Positions 60,679 to 64,000 of a stretch of 64,000 bases of DNA are shown piece after piece. Source of the DNA: Paenibacillus antarcticus (GTDB lineage: Bacteria > Bacillota > Bacilli > Paenibacillales > Paenibacillaceae); assembly GCF_001637225.1 (NCBI RefSeq), contig NZ_LVJI01000001.1:434001-498000 (forward strand), written 5' to 3'. The translations under genes were made by a program, and so were the position numbers. Every line of letters begins with the position of its first letter. Within the stretch, counting starts at the first letter, position 1. The notes below the pieces were generated by a model, which worked only from the letters and a program-made list of their open reading frames with translations, ran no database searches and was not told where the DNA came from.

Positions 60679-62109
60679 TCATAATAAAGGAGACAACATG
60701 CGGCTTAACATCTCTCCTCCCTTATGTAAACGAGGCCTTTTTGCAAATTCAATTGGGTCTATTTCTGTACAATGATGAAGATCATTCTTGAAATCTTTCA
60801 CAATACGTTGGATGGCTAACTCATCAAATAATACCGCAGTCAGTTCGAAGTTACAGAAAAAACTCCGCATATCCATATTCGCTGTACCCACAGACGCTAG
60901 CAGGTCATCTACAATTAGGATTTTGGCGTGTACGAACCCTTTCCGGTATTGAAAGAACCTAACACCAGCCACCATCAATTCCTCTATATAAGACAAGGAA
61001 GCATAATGTACCAACTTTGAATCTGGCTTCCAAGGAATAATAATTCGCACATCCACCCCACTAACCGCAGCGGACTTTAATCCCTCATAAATACCTGGAT
61101 CAGGGATGAAATACGGGGAAGTAATCCATATCCTTTCGTTCGCAACTGATATTGCACCAAAACACATCTCCTGAATGGCATCCCATACTTGATCAGGACC
61201 ACTGCTAAGAATTTGAATTTGCTGTTCTCCACGACATGCATGCGCTGGGAAAAGGTCGGGATCAATAATTCGCTCACTTGAAGCTAATTTCCAATCCTTA
61301 AGGAATATATTTTGTAGAAAGTAAACCGCATCACCCGCTACTTCTAAATGTGTATCCCTCCAATATCCTACTTCTGGATATAATCCTAAATAGTCATCAC
61401 CTACATTAAGTCCTCCTACAAATCCCTTTTTGCCATCTACAATTAGAATTTTACGATGATTTCTGTAATTAATACGACGATCAAGGGTAGCAATAACGGG
61501 TGGAAGGAAGAAATAAAATTCAATACCCGCTTCTTTAAATCGATTAATAAACCGTTTCTTTAAGTGATGACTTCCAACCCCATCACAAACAACACGTACC
61601 TTTACTCCTGTCTGTGCCTTTCGAATCATAACGTCCTGAAATTCAGTTCCAATCATATCGTCCCTAAAAATATAAAATTCAATATGAATATGACTCTCTG
61701 CTGACTCCATCGCTTCCAGCATGGCATGATAGGTCTCTTTCCCATCCGTTAGAACCCGGCTTTCGTTGCAACCCGTTATAGGACTCTCTGATATATTCGA
61801 TAGCAAATTAAACAAGCGCTGTTGCGTGTGAAATTTGTGATTCTTCATCCCCTCCACATGCTCTACAATTGCAGCTTCCTTCCATAATTGATCGCGTATT
61901 TCTCGAAATAATCTTGATCCTTTTGAACGAAGCTTCTTACGTTTACTATATTCCTGAGCTACAAAGTAATACACTATAAAGCCTACCAGTGGAAAGCAGA
62001 ATAATATAAACATCCAAGCTAACGCTTTAGCAGGATTTCGGAATTCAAGGATTAGTATTGTTGCCATTTGAAAAATAAATACAAACAATGCAATAAGCAC
62101 CCACATCAT
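60679..62109 (-). CDS. cls: cardiolipin synthase
   Basis: 476 aa from the ATG at 62109 (GAGGT upstream). Two N-terminal membrane helices (about 1-20 and 31-52), then two phospholipase D motifs: NHRKILIVDGKKGFVGG (about residue 217) and VHAKILIVDDLLASVGTANM (about 395). It makes cardiolipin from phosphatidylglycerol at the membrane. Confidence 0.94.
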   Translation of the reverse strand: MMWVLIALFVFIFQMATILILEFRNPAKALAWMFILFCFPLVGFIVYYFVAQEYSKRKKLRSKGSRLFREIRDQLWKEAAIVEHVEGMKNHKFHTQQRLFNLLSNISESPITGCNESRVLTDGKETYHAMLEAMESAESHIHIEFYIFRDDMIGTEFQDVMIRKAQTGVKVRVVCDGVGSHHLKKRFINRFKEAGIEFYFFLPPVIATLDRRINYRNHRKILIVDGKKGFVGGLNVGDDYLGLYPEVGYWRDTHLEVAGDAVYFLQNIFLKDWKLASSERIIDPDLFPAHACRGEQQIQILSSGPDQVWDAIQEMCFGAISVANERIWITSPYFIPDPGIYEGLKSAAVSGVDVRIIIPWKPDSKLVHYASLSYIEELMVAGVRFFQYRKGFVHAKILIVDDLLASVGTANMDMRSFFCNFELTAVLFDELAIQRIVKDFKNDLHHCTEIDPIEFAKRPRLHKGGEMLSRMLSPLL

Positions 62110-62340
62110 ACAGCTGACCTCTTTCACAAAAAAAATTATTATCCCTAAATAATTAAATCCATCTATTTACTATGTAAAGTACATCATCGGCCAACCGAAT
62201 AGGGGTTTATTCAGTACATAACCACATTTAAGTAAAATTTAACCATTAAACTCAAAATATATTTGACATGTTTAGAGATTTCTACGAATAAATAGAATAT
62301 AACCAAGCTATCCACATCCAATGCCTAGAAAGGAGTTGCC

Positions 62341-63327
62341 ATGAAAAGTACGAAGACCAAACAACCCATAACCCTACTTGTTCTACGTGATGCACAGCAT
62401 TCCGTTAAGCAAATTCAACTCTCTAAACCGTTACTTATCGCCGTACCTACTATTGCTATTCTGTCCCTTTCTGGCCTGATTATCTCCATGCAAGTTCATT
62501 CTTCTCAAGTCGTCTCCAAAATGGAGCAGCAATTGCAGCTTCAGACGATGACAAACAATAAGATGGAGATCACGGTAAGTAACCGTGAAGAAGCTATCTC
62601 TAGATTACAGAACGAAATCATTAACCTTTCCTCTGACGCACAAGATATGAAGGGCAAGATGCAACGTGTCAATGATCTTGAAAAAGAATTACAAAAATTT
62701 ATTAATAATAACAACACCAGCATGAGTTCTGAAAAGACAAAAACTACCCCAACCATAACAAGTGATGATCCTAATCATGTGGGGGGTGAATTTATTGCTG
62801 TAGATACGAATGATATTCTTGACCTTACACGAGAGACAAAGGATGACTTTGAAGAGCTTCGGAAGTTACTCGATTCCATGGAGGACAATATTCCACGTAT
62901 GCTTGAAAAGGCCCAAGAGACACAAGATATGCTAGCTGGTATTCCTAATATGTGGCCAACCGAATCCCACGTCATATCATCTAGCTTCGGATATCGAAAA
63001 GATCCATTTACTGGCGTAGCCGCCTACCACGCAGGCCTTGATATTTCAGGTAATACAGGAGATCCTATCTACGCCGCTGGAGCTGGCAAAGTCGTTGAGG
63101 CTGAACAAGGAGGCGCACGGGGTCTTTTTATAAAGATTGAACATCCCGAAGGTTTGAAGACGACATACATGCATTTAAGCAATATTAATGTAGCTGTGGG
63201 GGATTCAATATCCAAGGGCGATCTCATTGGTAAAATGGGAAGTACCGGCCGCAGCACGGGTGCTCATCTTCATTTCCAAGTTGAGAAAATGAATGAAGTC
63301 GTAAATCCACTTCCATATATCAGGTAG
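62341..63327 (+). CDS. M23 family peptidase with coiled coil
   Basis: 328 aa. A short basic start, one membrane helix (about 31-52: LLIAVPTIAILSLSGLII), a coiled coil to about 120, and a C-terminal LytM domain with HAGLDISG (about residue 229) and HLHFQVEK zinc motifs. It cuts or remodels peptidoglycan outside the membrane. AAAGGAG precedes it. A bactofilin gene follows, a common pairing. Confidence 0.93.
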   Translation: MKSTKTKQPITLLVLRDAQHSVKQIQLSKPLLIAVPTIAILSLSGLIISMQVHSSQVVSKMEQQLQLQTMTNNKMEITVSNREEAISRLQNEIINLSSDAQDMKGKMQRVNDLEKELQKFINNNNTSMSSEKTKTTPTITSDDPNHVGGEFIAVDTNDILDLTRETKDDFEELRKLLDSMEDNIPRMLEKAQETQDMLAGIPNMWPTESHVISSSFGYRKDPFTGVAAYHAGLDISGNTGDPIYAAGAGKVVEAEQGGARGLFIKIEHPEGLKTTYMHLSNINVAVGDSISKGDLIGKMGSTGRSTGAHLHFQVEKMNEVVNPLPYIR

Positions 63328-63336
63328 TTTGGGACA

Positions 63337-63492
63337 GCATCGCTTCACAAAACTTTTAGCTTATGCTTTCGATGCTAGTTTTGTTACGAAGTAAATCAAT
63401 GAAGCATCGCCCCACAAAACTTTTAGCTTATGCTTTCGATGCTAGTTTTGTTACGAAGTAAATCAATGAAGCATCGCCCCACAAAACTTTTA
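63337..63492. repeat. 67-bp tandem repeat, 2.3 copies
   Basis: Copies start at 63337, 63404 and 63471 (the last only 22 bases). Copies one and two differ at about two bases. Each unit holds inverted parts (AAAAC..AGC with GCT..GTTTT; AGCATCG with CGATGCT) that could form hairpins. The third copy breaks off at the bactofilin ribosome site (AGGAGG). Confidence 0.85.
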
Positions 63493-63506
63493 GGAGGTTA
63501 ACATAC

Positions 63507-63923
63507 ATGGCACGACGAGCACGAAATTCAAATCGAAGAAATTCAGGGACGGATACCCTTATTGGACAAGGCTGTGAGGTTACTGGAAAGTTACAATGCG
63601 AAGCTAACTTGCGGATTGAGGGTTCTTTTAACGGAGAAATTGAGTCCAAAGGGGATATAACGGTTGGAGAGCATGCAATAGCTCGATCTAATATTCATGC
63701 AAGAGAAGTTGTTATCGCAGGTAAGGTATACGGGGACGTTGCTACAACAGGTAAACTCACCATTACAGCAACTGGACAAATGTTCGGGGATGTATCCGCC
63801 TCTTCTCTCATTATTATGGAAGGTGGCGCATTAAGTGGAACGAGTACAATGAGTCAACCGGAACCTGCGACTGCGAAGTCGCTAGATATCCATTCGCACT
63901 ATTTACAACCTGAAGTAAGTTAA
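63507..63923 (+). CDS. bactofilin
   Basis: 138 aa. TLIGQGCEVTGKLQCEANLR, then IEGSFNGEIESKGDITVGE and GKVYGDVATTGKLTI form the repeated beta-helix of bactofilins. These cytoskeletal polymers scaffold cell-wall enzymes; the M23 gene upstream is a likely partner. AGGAGG precedes the start. Confidence 0.9.
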   Translation: MARRARNSNRRNSGTDTLIGQGCEVTGKLQCEANLRIEGSFNGEIESKGDITVGEHAIARSNIHAREVVIAGKVYGDVATTGKLTITATGQMFGDVSASSLIIMEGGALSGTSTMSQPEPATAKSLDIHSHYLQPEVS

Positions 63924-64000
63924 CGCTCCTCTGACCACTATTGCAATCTTATCTTATACTACATGTAACCCTGTCATTCTATTCGGATCACAATTCAATA

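Noticed and set aside
63337-63492. CRISPR-like array
   Set aside because: Units are contiguous 67-bp tandem copies without unique spacers, and no cas genes are in the window.

Overview
The window looks like a Firmicutes chromosome of the Paenibacillus type. The evidence is endospore small acid-soluble protein H, a CIRCE-controlled groESL operon, tandem leucine T-box leaders before leuA, a single TatA with TatC, Ku with a stand-alone LigD polymerase domain, and a bactofilin. The genus is inferred from gene content and protein character, not from a marker-gene comparison.

Positions 1 to about 43,450 are the integrase-proximal part of a siphovirus prophage of HK97-head type. Its other end lies beyond the left edge. 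Read from the integrase leftwards: tyrosine integrase, ImmA-like protease and ImmR/cI-like repressor (plus strand, 41.2-43.4 kb); a divergent operator region (41.0-41.2 kb); then a long minus-strand early region with Cro-like regulator, excisionase-like HTH, antirepressor, many small ORFs, SbcC-like ATPase, RecT, PD-(D/E)XK nuclease, SSB, DnaD-type initiator with an internal repeat array that may be the origin, RecU, a PAPS-reductase-family protein, and the ArpU-type late regulator (27.4 kb). A plus-strand cargo pair (secreted protein and lipoprotein, 25.9-27.3 kb) and a gene-poor segment with strongly structured RNA elements (25.2-25.8 kb) separate early from late genes.

The late operon (minus strand, 24.5 to 3.95 kb) runs HNH nuclease, TerS, TerL, portal, ClpP-type protease, major capsid, connector, head closure, HK97-gp10-like, tail terminator, major tail, tail chaperone, tape measure (1472 aa), Dit, ReqiPepy6-gp37-like tail protein, tail fibre, holin and a C39-type endolysin, closed by a terminator at 3.8 kb. 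Several hairpins after highly expressed structural genes may tune expression. Beyond the lysis genes lie an SOS-box-controlled winged-helix/YolD pair, a zinc-ribbon membrane protein, and a plasmid-like cassette: actin-like ParM, ParR-like protein, small proteins, an operator array and an FtsK/SpoIIIE-like translocase cut by the window edge.

From 43.5 kb the chromosome is ordinary: groEL-groES, tatC, tatA, moaB, moaC, 5-formyl-THF cyclo-ligase, an ABC-F protein, a dense cluster of DnaA-box-like nonamers (51.05-51.30 kb), leuA with two tandem Leu (CUC) T-boxes, the tsaE-tsaB-rimI-tsaD operon, sspH, a small acidic protein, ku-ligD(pol), a YitT-family membrane protein, cardiolipin synthase, and an M23 peptidase followed by 67-bp tandem repeats and a bactofilin. 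The integrase gene converges on groEL with no clear terminator between them, which suggests the attachment site lies at or just beyond the 3' end of groEL.
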